Origin: Mycolicibacterium alvei
GTDB lineage: Bacteria > Actinomycetota > Actinomycetes > Mycobacteriales > Mycobacteriaceae
Assembly: GCF_010727325.1 (NCBI RefSeq)
Contig: NZ_AP022565.1
Location: 4,402,001 to 4,466,000, forward strand
Direction: 5' to 3'
DNA: 64,000 nt
This document shows positions 52,801-60,900 of this stretch, piece by piece. The notes below the pieces were generated by a model, which worked only from the letters and a program-made list of their open reading frames with translations, was not told the DNA's origin and did no database searches. Each line of letters begins with the position of its first letter. The stretch's first letter is position 1. Made by a program: the position numbers and the translations under genes.

Positions 52801-55217
52801 TTGCCTACGTGACGCTGGAGGAGACCGTCGTCGGCGACGGAGCCGACATGCTCGACCTGAGGCACGGCGGCCGTGACGAGTTGTACGACGCCGAACTGGA
52901 GATGTCGGAGTTCGGCGGCGATTTCGAAGGTTGGCGCAGCAGCTACACAGGGGAGCCGATTCCCTTGCCGGAGATGGCCGAATGGCGTTCGGCCGCGGTG
53001 GACCGCATTCTCGGGCTGCAGCCGCGGCGGGTGCTGGAGATCGGTGTGGGGGCTGGACAGATCCTGTCCCAGGTTGCCTCCGAGTGTGAGGAATACTGGG
53101 CGACAGATTTCTCCGCGCCGCGTATCCAGACGTTGCAGGCGGCGGTGGCGAGGCAGCCGTGGCGGGACCGGGTGCACCTCCTGACGCAATCCGAGCACGT
53201 GACCGGCGCACTGCCGCAGGGGCACTTCGACACCGTCATCCTTCACTCGGTGGTCGGCAAGTTCCCGAGTGCGGGCTACCTGGCCGAGGTCATGGACAAG
53301 GCAGTGGAACTGTTGGCTCCCGGCGGGGCGGTGTTTGTCGGCGACGTGCGCAACCTCAGATTGCAGAGCGCGTTCCAGACCGGTATCGCGTTGGCGTGCG
53401 CCACCACCGAGGCCGGTGACGAGATTCGCAAGCGGGCGCAGCGCGCAGTCATAGATGAGACCGAATTGCTCTTGGCACCAGAATTTTTCACCACGTGGGC
53501 GGCCGACCGGCCATCGGTGGCAGGTGTCGACATTCAGGTCAAACGCGGTGTGGCCGACAACGAGCTGACGCGGTACCGCTATGACGTCGTCATCCACAAG
53601 ACACCTGCGGCCGTGCGCTCCCTGGCAGAGGTGCCGACGTGGGAGTGGACCGAGTGTGCGGGTGTGAGCGGGATGCACAGCCGGCTCATGTCGCAACGTC
53701 CGCCCATCGTGCGAGTCAGTGCCATCCCGCGCGCCGGGGTGATCGCCGATGTGGGTGCCGAACAGGCCCTGGCCGCGGGTCGTTCCGTGGCGGAAGCCAC
53801 CGCCGGGGCTTCCGGCTCGGCACCCGACGACACCGCCACTCCCGAACAGCTGCACCGGCTCGGAGAGGCGACCCGATATCGCGTCGCGGTCACCTGGGGC
53901 GCCCAATCCGGCACCGTCGATGCGGTCTTCGTCGCGCTGGACGATATCGCGGATGACCGGGCGTTCACCGATCTCTATCTGTCGCCGAACGGGGTCGGCG
54001 AGCGCAGCCACCTCGCCAACGATCCGGCTACCAACACCAGGATCAGCGTGGTTCGTCAGCAGTTGAGCTCGCGGTTGCCCGAGTACATGGTGCCGACCCA
54101 GATCATGGTGCTCGACGAGTTCCCGTTGACCTCATCGGGCAAGGTGGACCGACGGGCGCTGCCGGAGCCGGTGTTCGCCGCCGCGACGTTCCGGGAGCCG
54201 CAGACCCCGATCGAAAAGACCGTCGCCAAAGCGTTTGTCGATGTGCTGGGTGTGGAGCGGGCGGGTCTCGACGATGACTTCTTCGCACTGGGCGGAGACT
54301 CGCTGACGGCGATGCGTCTGATCGCGGCGATCAAGACCGCACTGAACATCGATCTGTCCGTGCCCACGGTGTTCGAGGCACCCACGGTGATGAGCCTGAG
54401 CGAGCGGCTGCAATCAGACACCATCGGTGTGCAGGAAGTGGTTCCGGTTCAGCCGCTGAAGCAGGGCCTCGGCGTACCGCTGTTCTGCATCCACCCCGGG
54501 TCCGGTATGAGTTGGGCCTACTCCACGCTGGGCAACTATCTGGACTGCCCGATCCTCGGAGTACAACAAACCCTCGACAGCGGTGAGAGCTGGCCCGAGT
54601 CGATTCACGATATGGCGAAGAACTATGCGGACAGGATCCAGAAAGCCCATCCGGCCGGTCCGTATGACCTCCTCGGCCTGTGTTTCGGCGGTGTCGTCGC
54701 CCACGAAATCGCGATCGAACTGCAACGCCGCGGATGCGACGTCCGGCGGCTGATCCTGCTCGACGCCCAGCCCGAGGGCGACGCCAACATCCCGGACCGC
54801 CGCGTCAAAGAGGAGGACGTCCTCGAGGAGATCCTGCGGTTCGCGGGTATCGGGGCGCAGGACCCCGATGAACCGCTCACCTATGAGCGGGTCGAGGAAC
54901 TCGTACGGGAACTTACCGGCGTCGAGTTCTCCCGCTACAAACCGCTTTTGGATATGACCGTTCGCAATGTGAACACCAACGTGGCGCTGTACCAGACCCA
55001 CGAGCCGGGTCTGTTCGACGGTGACATGGTCATCTTCTCGGCGTTGCGCAAGAAAACCGCTACCACGTCGTCCGCTGAACAGAACTGGCGTCCCTTCGTG
55101 GCCGGCGATGTCACGGAGCATTTCGTCGACTGCACGCATGAGGACATGCTGACCGCTCCTGTGGTCAGCACGTACGGTGATCGGCTCAGGCAGGTCTGCG
55201 TCGACGGCACCCGTTGA
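43803..55217 (+). CDS. Nonribosomal peptide synthetase, rest of module 7, modules 8 and 9, thioesterase
   Basis: The 3,804-residue enzyme reads A-T, C-A(MT)-T, C-A(MT)-T-TE and completes a nine-module line. It starts inside a C-A linker, with the ATG overlapping the stop of the first synthetase (ATGA) and AGGGGG 6 bases upstream. Motifs for A, T and C domains are intact throughout. The methyltransferase in module 8 is complete, while that in module 9 has lost conserved residues. The terminal thioesterase has an alpha/beta hydrolase nucleophile elbow GLCFGG with Cys in place of Ser. The stop codon abuts the htpG stop on the other strand with no base between. The product is predicted to be a nonapeptide; the mode of release (hydrolysis, cyclisation or transfer) cannot be read from sequence. 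Confidence 0.97.
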   Translation: MTADLTRRLSSMDLLDEGEHSQLDDWSNRAALNRPAARSVSGSVSIPVLFAVQVERVPDAVAVSFAGRSVSYRELDEASNRLAHLLVSSGAGPGRCVALLVNRSVEAIVSILAVLKSGAAYLPIDPMHPDARVEFMLTDAAPIVAIASAGLAERLHGRGVPVIGVDDARIETYPATPVPTPSSDDIAYLIYTSGTTGVPKGVAITHHNVTELLESLDADVERAGVWSQWHSYAFDVSVFEIWGPLLAGGRLVVVPEEVTRSAPDLLALLVTEQVTVLSQTPSAFYALQAAEAQQPDLGRKLTLKTVVFAGEALEPQRLESWVINHPAGSPRLLNLYGTTETTVHASFREIVEADTASTLSPVGVPLTHLSFFVLDKWLRPPPVGVVGELYVAGTGQGIGYWRRPGLSASRFVACPFVDNGSSGQRMYRTGDLASWGTDGELRYAGRADEQVKIRGYRIELGEVRVALSEVAGVEQAVVIAREDRPGDKRLVGYVTELSTGAVDPAAARTALADRLPGYMIPAAVVVLEALPLTVNGKLDKRALPAPEYTDGDRYRAPSSPTEEILAGIYAQVLGLERVGVDDSFFDLGGDSLLAMRVIAAANTSLDSGLAVRAIFDAPSVAQLAPHIGEGSGRRTPLAARERPEAVPLSYAQQRLWFLNRFEGGAATYNMPTALRINGPLDVDALGAAIDDVIARHESLRTVFPDTDGVALQKVLPAESGMWRRGGPVVIPLAESDVMGELMSLAGYRFDLATEIPIRAQIYEVGPQRYVLAIVLHHIAFDGWSMAPMVRDVGVAYASRSVGRPPAWAPLPVQYADYALWQQDWLGSESDPDSVIAGQLAYWRHELADLPEVVSLPADRPRPPAPTYRGEAVDLNIDPQLWAGVKAVAAAHNTTVSMVLQAVTAVVLHRAGAGDDVALGTPIAGRMDQALDELVGFFVNTWVLRVGVKSALRFSEVLEQVRQKALDAYSNQDVPFERLVEQLNPVRSTSHHPLFQAALVFQNNKRPEVLEIDGVSVEGLAADIRTAKFDLDIDLREVPGEDPDAPMAAGMVTYATDLYDRSSIERFVGWFGRVLEAVVADSSVVVGDVDLLGPDERDQMLYKWSGAEVNAAVGLGDQLLAAAVAVAPDGPAILDGTRRLSYRELDEASNRLARALIAIGVGPERTVAVAVARSAELLVAWWAVLKAGGAYVPVDPGHPAERIATVLDTAEASCVLICGADTLAGAGARPVLRLDTLDVSGHSAAPITDADRVAPLTVDAAAYVIFTSGSTGTPKGVAVSHAGLWGVAAAHRKCFAIGADSRVLTVAAPTFDASVYEWMLAVDMAAALVVAPPDSYAGEALTSVIVDQRVDVAVFTPTVLETLDRTRLDGLTTVITVGEALPAELVAAWAPGRRMYNGYGPTEITIWASCTPPLTAGQPVDIGTPITGVRTLVLDARLNPTPVGVVGELYLAGPAVARGYVGRADLTADRFVANPFGGPGLRMYRSGDLVRWTATGTLEYLGRADAQVKLRGQRIELGEIENTLLACPQVGRAAAAVHHTDTADHLVAYVSLERTSTADHEAEVVDQWQQLYDELYDARDEAEEFGSDFRGWNSSYTGQPIPLDQMREWRSGAVSRILALRPRRVLEIGVGSGLILTQVAPESEEYWGTDFSAPTVQKLQTAVAGQQWGDRVRLQVQPADVVDGLPAGYFDTIIINSVVQYFPNAGYLTDVMDKAMELLAPGGALFLGDVRNHTLQGAFQTAIALSHVDAADADEVRQRVQRAVLGEPELLLAPEFFTSWVDGNAAVGALGIEVKRGEADNELTRYRYDVVVHKTPAAVCSLADAPVRAWVDCAGVNGLQNELVSERPAVVRVTAIPRAGVIADVGIEQALAAGGQAVDAAPRADTVTPEQLYRLGQQAGYRVAVTWGAEPGTVEATFVSADHPGYSAALTDLYRPASGLQQRSSLANDPDANSKVSAVRQWLSARMPDYMVPTQIVVLDALPVTSSGKIDRKALPAPVFTVTAFRAPRTPAEKTVAETFAEVLGLGRVGLDDDFFALGGDSLIATRVCARLQSALGRDVPVRCLFDAPTVGGLADYLDRTHGRASRPPLQAMSRPQRIPLSYAQQRMWFLNRFEGGAATYNMPNVLRINGPLDVDALGEALDDVIVRHESLRTVFPDTDGVAFQDVLPAEAGMWRGGGPAVVPLSESDMARELMTLVEHRFDLATEIPIRAQIYALGPEQHVLAIVVHHIAFDGWSMAPMVRDVGLAYASRCAGHDVDWEPLPVQYADYALWQQEWLGSESDPDSVLAAQLGYWRRELAELPEVASLPTDRRRPPVPSYRGDEVPLHVDPQTWAGVKALADAHHATVSMVLQAAMAVVLHRAGVGEDVALGTPIAGRTDKALDELVGFFVNTLVMRVGVNPALRFDDVVEQVRQKALNAYSNQDVPFELLVEQLNPVRSTSHHPLFQVLMVFQNNMRPEALEINEVSVEALQADTSTAKFDLDIHLSEVRNEASGAPMAAGMVMYATDLYDRATIERFVGWFGRVLEAVVADSSVVVGDVDLLDPDERELVLHELSGADLQAPVGLGDQLLASAVATDPDAPAIIDGERVLTYRELDELSSRLARVLINAGVGPDRAVGVAMGRSAELVVAWWAVLKAGGVYVPVDRAHPEARIATLLDTVDAVCVLSRDVDEVGGAGEHPVLRFDTLDLTQWSADPITDADRLAALDIHDAAYVIFTSGSTGTPKGVEVSHAGLLGWAAAQREMFGLDARSRVLMVSAPTFDASVGEWLLAVASGSALVVAPPDSYAGEALTEILDNRHVDAAVLTPTVLATLDRARLDGLSTVIAVGEAVPAELVAAWAPGRRMFNGYGPTETTVWVTCAPLSAGQPVSIGAPIRGVCALVLDARLNPVPVGLVGELYVAGPAVGRGYVGRPELTAERFVADPSGLTGVPGARMYRTGDLVRWNAVGLLDYLGRADAQVKLRGQRLELGEIENALLACSQVSRAAAAVHRGDTADHLVAYVTLEETVVGDGADMLDLRHGGRDELYDAELEMSEFGGDFEGWRSSYTGEPIPLPEMAEWRSAAVDRILGLQPRRVLEIGVGAGQILSQVASECEEYWATDFSAPRIQTLQAAVARQPWRDRVHLLTQSEHVTGALPQGHFDTVILHSVVGKFPSAGYLAEVMDKAVELLAPGGAVFVGDVRNLRLQSAFQTGIALACATTEAGDEIRKRAQRAVIDETELLLAPEFFTTWAADRPSVAGVDIQVKRGVADNELTRYRYDVVIHKTPAAVRSLAEVPTWEWTECAGVSGMHSRLMSQRPPIVRVSAIPRAGVIADVGAEQALAAGRSVAEATAGASGSAPDDTATPEQLHRLGEATRYRVAVTWGAQSGTVDAVFVALDDIADDRAFTDLYLSPNGVGERSHLANDPATNTRISVVRQQLSSRLPEYMVPTQIMVLDEFPLTSSGKVDRRALPEPVFAAATFREPQTPIEKTVAKAFVDVLGVERAGLDDDFFALGGDSLTAMRLIAAIKTALNIDLSVPTVFEAPTVMSLSERLQSDTIGVQEVVPVQPLKQGLGVPLFCIHPGSGMSWAYSTLGNYLDCPILGVQQTLDSGESWPESIHDMAKNYADRIQKAHPAGPYDLLGLCFGGVVAHEIAIELQRRGCDVRRLILLDAQPEGDANIPDRRVKEEDVLEEILRFAGIGAQDPDEPLTYERVEELVRELTGVEFSRYKPLLDMTVRNVNTNVALYQTHEPGLFDGDMVIFSALRKKTATTSSAEQNWRPFVAGDVTEHFVDCTHEDMLTAPVVSTYGDRLRQVCVDGTR
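43912..45178 (+). repeat. A7 copy of the 1.27-kb direct repeat
   Basis: This copy matches 40661-41927 at a constant offset. The divergent patches hold the residues that line the substrate pocket: Tyr to Val and Trp to Phe in FDxSVxE, Gly to Ala before GEAL, and Met to Leu before the YGxTE motif. Confidence 0.9.
45740..50050 (+). other. NRPS module 8: C, A with N-methyltransferase, T
   Basis: C8 has HHIAFDG. A8 has pocket code DAYVIVGIWK, with an unusual Val at the position before GEAL that would narrow the pocket. The methyltransferase (about 48460-49600) has EIGVGSG near 48680 and NSVVQYFP at 48885-48908, both intact, so residue 8 should be N-methylated. Confidence 0.78.
50095..54420 (+). 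other. NRPS module 9: C, A with degenerate N-methyltransferase, T
   Basis: C9 has HHIAFDG. A9 has pocket code DAGVIVGVWK, close to A8. The methyltransferase region (about 52800-53940) keeps EIGVGAG but reads HSVVGKFP (53244-53267) where the others read NSVxQYFP, WRSSYTG where they read WNSSYT, and has a shortened, altered lead-in. It is probably inactive. T9 reads GGDSLTAM. Confidence 0.75.
54440..55214 (+). other. Terminal thioesterase domain with a Cys nucleophile
   Basis: The domain begins with [19 protein letters not shown], the oxyanion region of type I thioesterases. The nucleophile elbow is GLCFGG, with the Cys codon at 54681-54683 (residue 3627), where most family members have GxSxG. 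A candidate Asp lies in LILLDAQ and the His in DCTHEDML near the end, so the triad is otherwise complete. Confidence 0.85.
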
Positions 55218-57110
55218 TCAGACCGTGCGAGCCAGTCGGTCGGCGAGCAGGCCGGCGAACTTGGCTGGGTCCTCGGGAACCTCGCCTTCAGCGAGAAGTG
55301 CTGTGCCATAGAGTAGTTCGGCAGTTTCAGACAGCTGGGTCAGATCGGCACCGTCGTCCGGCCGATATGCCTGACGTAGCCCGGTGACAAGCGAATGCGC
55401 CGGGTTGAGCTCGAGAATCCGTTTTCCGACCGGAATCGCTTGTCCGGACGCCCGGTACATGCGGGCCAGTGCCGGGGTGATGCCGAACGCGGGCGTGATC
55501 AGGCAGGCCGGCGACTCCGTCAGCCGGCTGGACAATCGCACCTCCGACACGTGGTCACTCAGCGTTTCCGTCAGCCAGGCCAGCAGGTCGGCGAACTCCT
55601 TCTCCTGCTCGGTGCGTGCAGCCTCGTGTGCCGACTTCTCCTCCTCGGAGTCGAGGTCCACCTCGCCCTTGGCGACCGACTGCAGTGGCTTGCCGTCGAA
55701 CTCCGGTACCGACCCCACCCAGACTTCGTCGACCGGGTCCGTGAGTAACAGCACCTCGTAGCCTTTGGCTCTGAATGCCTCCAGGTGCGGTGATTTCAGG
55801 AGCTGATCGGTCGATGGTCCCGTGGCGTAGAAGATCTGTTCCTGCCCGTCCTTCATGCGCTCGACATACTCGGCCAGCGTGGTGAGGCCGTCCTCGCCCG
55901 CTGCGGCGGAAAAGGTGGACGCGAAGGATGAGACTCGCAGCAGCGTGTCCCGGTTGTCCGGGTCCGACATCAGGCCTTCCTTGAGAACGGCGCCGAACTG
56001 AGTCCACAACGTGCGGTAGTCCTGCGGTTGCCCTGACTGCAGATCGGCGATCGTCGACAGGACTTTCCTGGTCAGCCGCCGGCGGATCGCCGTGACCTGC
56101 CGGTCCTGCTGCAGGATCTCGCGGGACACGTTGAGCGACATCCCTTGTGCATCGACCACACCCTTCACGAAGCGCAGGTAACCGGGGATGAGTTCGTCAC
56201 AATCGCCCATGACGAAAACACGTTTGATGTACAGCTGCACCCCGACCCTGGCGTCCCTGGTGAACAGGTCGAACGGGGCGTGTGAGGGGATGAACAGCAG
56301 GGCCTGGTACTCGAAGGTGCCCTCACCCTTCATCGGGATGACCGCGAGCGGGTCGTCCCATGCATGGGCGATGTGTTTGTAGAACTCGCTGTACTCCTCG
56401 TCGGAGACCTCGTCCTTGGGCTTCGCCCACAGCGCCTTCATCGAGTTGAGCGTCTCGTCGTTCATCCGGATCGGCCAGGCGATGAAGTCGGAGTACTTCT
56501 TGACGAGCTCTCTGATCTTCGGCTCCGCGGCATAGTCGTGCAGCTGATCCTCGGCGTCCTCGGGCTTGAGATGCAGCGTGACCGTGGTGCCCTGGGGAGC
56601 GTCATCGACGGATTCGATGGTGTACGTGCCGTCACCGGTGGACACCCATCGGGTGGCACCGCTCTCGCCCGCCTTGCGGGTCAGCAACTCGACCCTGTCG
56701 GCCACCATGAACGTCGAGTAAAAGCCGACACCGAACTGGCCGATCAATTCTTCGGAGGCAGCCGCGTTCTTGGCTTCGCTCAATTGCTGACGCAATTCGG
56801 CGGTACCCGATTTCGCGAGAGTGCCGATCAGGTCGACCACTTCCTCATGTGTCATGCCGATGCCGTTGTCGCGCACTATCAGGGTGCGCGGCTCGTGGGA
56901 GACCTCGATCTCGATGTGGAGGTCAGAGGTGTCTGTGTTGAGGTCCTTGTTCCGCAGAGACTCCAGCCGCAGCTTGTCCAAGGCGTCGGAGGCGTTCGAG
57001 ACCAGCTCCCGCAGAAAGGAATCCTTGTTGGAGTACACCGAGTGGATCAGTAGTTCCAGCAGTTGGCGTGCCTGGGCCTGAAATTCCAAGTGCTCGATCT
57101 GTGGTGACAT
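55218..57110 (-). CDS. htpG: Chaperone HtpG (Hsp90 family)
   Basis: The 630-residue protein is a full-length bacterial Hsp90. The GHKL ATPase motifs are clear: [13 protein letters not shown] (ATP-contacting Asn), VRDNGIGM, and [13 protein letters not shown]. The middle domain carries the conserved [10 protein letters not shown] with the catalytic Arg, and a C-terminal dimerisation domain follows. It is a cytosolic ATP-dependent chaperone. It is the last gene of a minus-strand group with the Sap-like gene 9 bases upstream. Its stop codon touches the stop of the second NRPS. Confidence 0.97.
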
Positions 57111-57119
57111 GGGACGAGT

Positions 57120-57938
57120 TTAGAGACCTCCCATGCCGCGGGCCACCAGCGAGATACCGACGACTGCCAGAATGGCGGCCGCGAACTTCCGATGATGGGT
57201 GCGCGCCCAGTCGTGTAGTCGCTGCAGTGCTGCCTGCGTCCTGGCCGGAGCAGCCACGTTGCTGATCAGAATGATCTCCTCCACCGCCAGCACGCCGATG
57301 ACGAACGCGATCGCAGCACCGACCTGGACGCCGAGTGCAGCCCCGGAAGCCACGATGATCGCGAGGGCGAACACCACCCCGTCAAGAGGCGGCAGCACGA
57401 TGACACCGATGACGAACGAGATCCACGGGGACCCCTCCTGCCAGGCAACGCGGATCCGGCCGAACAGTCGACGGATCGGTGATTCGCCTTCTTCTGCGGC
57501 AGCCGCCGCGGCTGTCTGCAGCAGACGCGAGATTGCCGGCGGTGCTGACGAATCGAGCAACAGCGTCGATACGCTTCCGGGGCTGGCAGGGTCCGCAACG
57601 GCGGGCTTGCCGGGCGGGACCGGGCTTCGCCGCAATGAACGCGCCAGCATCAGTACGGCGATCACCAGCAGAGCCACACCGATGGTGATCGCAGTTCGTT
57701 GGGCGACGGGGTTCGCGGTCGGGTTGGCGAAATCTCTGAGAAAGGTCGCCGAGGTCGGTGCGGCGTGAAGCGCAATCAGCGGAACGATCAGGGTGGTCAG
57801 CCCGATGATCGCCGCGCCCGTCCAGTAAGCGACCAGGTTCCGCAGGGGCCTGAGCCTGGACAGCACCACGAGGATGATGCCGAGCCGCACGGGGTTGATC
57901 GACGTCAGAAGCGCCAGTACCAGCAGTGACCCCCACAT
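57120..57938 (-). CDS. Sap/GAP-family integral membrane protein (glycolipid addressing)
   Basis: The 272-residue protein has six predicted membrane segments by eye: about residues 3-25, 34-60 and 80-102 before a polar loop (~105-170), and three more after it. The polar loop is rich in Ser, Ala and Pro. The N-terminal LLTSINPVRLGIILVVLSR and the late ILISNV segment match the Sap (sulfolipid-1-addressing protein)/GAP family, whose members are needed in mycobacteria to move sulfolipid or glycopeptidolipid to the cell surface. The gene lies 57 bases after the PKS and 9 bases before htpG on the same strand, which supports a role in export of the PKS-derived lipid. The cargo is not known. Confidence 0.8.
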   Translation of the reverse strand: MWGSLLVLALLTSINPVRLGIILVVLSRLRPLRNLVAYWTGAAIIGLTTLIVPLIALHAAPTSATFLRDFANPTANPVAQRTAITIGVALLVIAVLMLARSLRRSPVPPGKPAVADPASPGSVSTLLLDSSAPPAISRLLQTAAAAAAEEGESPIRRLFGRIRVAWQEGSPWISFVIGVIVLPPLDGVVFALAIIVASGAALGVQVGAAIAFVIGVLAVEEIILISNVAAPARTQAALQRLHDWARTHHRKFAAAILAVVGISLVARGMGGL

Positions 57939-57995
57939 GGTTGTCCCCCTGTCCGATTCGTTGATGTCAGTCTGTCGATCGCGTACCCGGGTGTC

Positions 57996-60900
57996 TCACG
58001 AGGCTTTCGCGGGAATGAGATTCGCGCACAGCAGTTCCGTCAAGGCGTGAATGGTCGTGATGCCGGTAGCGGGAATTCGCACGCCGGTCTCGGTTTCGAT
58101 TCGGGTGCGTAGTTCCAGCGCCCCCAGCGAGTCCATGCCGTACTCGGCCAGCGGACGGTCGGGGTCGACGCTGCGGCGCAGGATCAGACCGATCTGGGTC
58201 GAGATCGACTGCTGCACCCGCAGGGGCCACTCCTCGGCCGGAATCTTGTCGAGCTCGGCGAGCAGTTTACTTGTGCCCAGGTGGTTTTGACCGTTGGACC
58301 GGAACGCCTCGGCGAAAGGTATCCGCTCGGCGAAGGTACTCAACCAAGGCGTGCCGGTGATCGGCGCGTACCCGGTGTAAGCGCGGTTGTGCCGCAGCAG
58401 CGCTTCGAAGGCGTACACGCCCTCCTCGGGCGTGATCGCGATGCCGGTGCCCTCCGCCAGGTCGGTGCCGCGGCCGATCTGCCCCCAGGCGCCCCACGCG
58501 ATCGCCATGGCAGGCAAGCCCTTGGCCCGGCGCCACAAGCTGAATGCGTCCAGCCAACTGTTGGCCGCTGCGTAGGCTCCCTGACCGGGTGAGCCGACCA
58601 GTGCGGCCGCCGACGAGAACGAACAGAACCAGTCCAAGGGCTGGTCAGCGGTGGCGGTATGCAGATTCCAGGCGCCGTAAACCTTGGGGGCCCAGTCTCG
58701 CTCGATGAGCTCATCGGTGATGTTGGTCAACGCTGCATCCTCGATCACCCCGGCCGCGTGCAACACGCCGCACACCGGAAGCCCACCGGCAGTCGCAGCG
58801 GTCACCAACCGCTCCGCGGTACCCGGCTCGGCGATATCGCCGCATTCGACGACGATGTCGGCACCGGCCGCGCGGATGCGATCGATGGTCGTCAGCGCCT
58901 GGCCGCTCGGCCGTGACCGGGAGGACAGCACAATGCGCCCGCAGCCGTTGGCGGCCATCTTCTCTGCCACGAAGAGACCGAGCCCGCCGAGACCACCGGT
59001 GACGATGTACGCGCCCTCGGGGCGGAACACCGGCACCTGTGACGGTGGGACCACAAGCCGGCTGGATCCGGTATGCGGGATGTCGAGCACGAGCTTGCCG
59101 GTGTGCTGGGCGCCGCCGATCATCCGAATAGCATTGGAAGCCTCGGCAAGTGGATACCGGGTGAACTCCGGCATCGGCAGGTCGCCCTCCGCGGTCAGCA
59201 GGTACACCGTGGCCAGCAACTCTCGGAGCCGGTCGGGGTGACTGACCGACATCAGCGCCAGGTCGACGGCATGGAACGAGAGGTTGCGCCGGAAGGGAAA
59301 GAGACCCAGCCGGGTGTCGCCGTAGATATCCCGTTTGCCGATCTCCACGAATCGCCCGCCGAATGCCAGCAATTCGAGTCCGGCCCGTTGGGCGGCGCCG
59401 GTCACCGAATTCAGCACGATGTCCACGCCGTACCCCTGGGTGTCCTGGCGGATCTGGTCGGCGAACTCCAGAGTCCGTGAGTCGTAGACATGCTCTACAC
59501 CCATGTCGTGCAACAACTGCCGGCGTTGCTCACTGCCGGCGGTGGCGAAGATCTCTGCGCCCGCGGCTCGCGCGATCGCCATCGCCGCCTGGCCGACCCC
59601 GCCGGTCGCCGAGTGGATCAGCACCCTGTCACCCGCTTTGATGCGGGCCATGTCGTTGAGCCCGTAGTACGCGGTGGCGGTCGCTACGGTCAGCGCCGCT
59701 GCCTCGGCGTCGGACAATCCGGTAGGCAGCGTAGTGACCAGGCGCGCGTCACACGTGACGAACGTGCCCCAACAACCGTCGGCGCACAGTCCGCCGACAT
59801 GATCGCCGACCTGGTGGTCGGTCACGTCGGGTCCGACCGCGGTCACCACTCCGGCAAAGTCGATGCCGAGTTGCGGAAGTCGGCCGTCGAATGCGGGATA
59901 ACGGCCGAAAGCGACCAGCACGTCGGCGAAGTTGATGCTCGACGCGGTGACTGCGACCTCGATCTGCCCCGCCCCCGGCGGAACGTGTTCGCAGGCGACA
60001 AGTTCCATCGACTCGAGGTCGCCGGGTGTGCGGATCTGCAGGCGCATCCGGTCACGCTCATGGTCGGCGAGGGTGGTTTGCCGTTCCTCGGGGCGCAGCG
60101 GAGCAAGGCACAACCGGGCGGTGTACCACTGGCCGTCGCGCCAGGCGGTCTCGTCTTCCTCGGACCCGCTGAGCAGTTGTAGCGCCAACTGCTCCACGTC
60201 GGTGGCCTCGTCCACGTCGATCTGGGTGGCCACGAGATGCGGATGCTCGGCTCCGATCACCCTGATCAATCCTCGCAACTCGGCCTGCTCGAGATTGGCC
60301 ACGTCGCCGGCGACCACGGTCTGGGCGCCGCGCGTCACCACGTAGAGGCGGGGCAGTTCGCCTGGTATCTCGGGTAATTCGCGGGTGATGTGCACCAGAT
60401 GACGTACATACTCGCGGCCCCGCAACGGGAACTGGTCGTCGGCATCGTTGCTCTTGGGTTCCGCCAGGATCACCACACCGGTGAAGTGCCCGCCGCGCAG
60501 TCGGCTGTTGAACTCGCGCCCCGTCGACGGGTCATCGTCTCGGCTGGGCCAGGTCATGGTGGTGGACTGTGCGCCATGGCCGGTCAACACACTGCTCAAC
60601 CTGGACGTCACGGCCTCGGCAGCGGCCGTCGCGCCGATCAGCAGCCAGGATCCGGCATCGGCATACTCCGCTTCCGGCAGTTCACGTTCCTGCCATTCCA
60701 CCGTCAGCAGTCGCTCGCTGAGAACCCGATCGTCGTGTGCGCTTCCGGAGACCCCGGCGCCGAGTCGTAGCCCCTGGACCCTGAGCAGGACCGAACCGTT
60801 CTCGTCGAGCACATCGATGTCGGCCTCGATCTCCGCGGTGTCGGCGTGGATCAACCGGGTGTAGCAGTAACGCGCGTTGCGGGCCGAGCCGTAGACCCGC

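Noticed and set aside
24135..54420. Epimerase or dual condensation/epimerisation domains
   Set aside because: Every C-like domain lies directly before an A domain and reads HHIxxDGWS of the LCL type; no extra C-like domain follows any carrier, and no dual-type extended motif was found.
21019..55217. Glycopeptidolipid synthetase (mps1/mps2)
   Set aside because: Glycopeptidolipid synthetases make a tetrapeptide-type product and end in a reductase; here there are nine modules, N-methyltransferases and a thioesterase.
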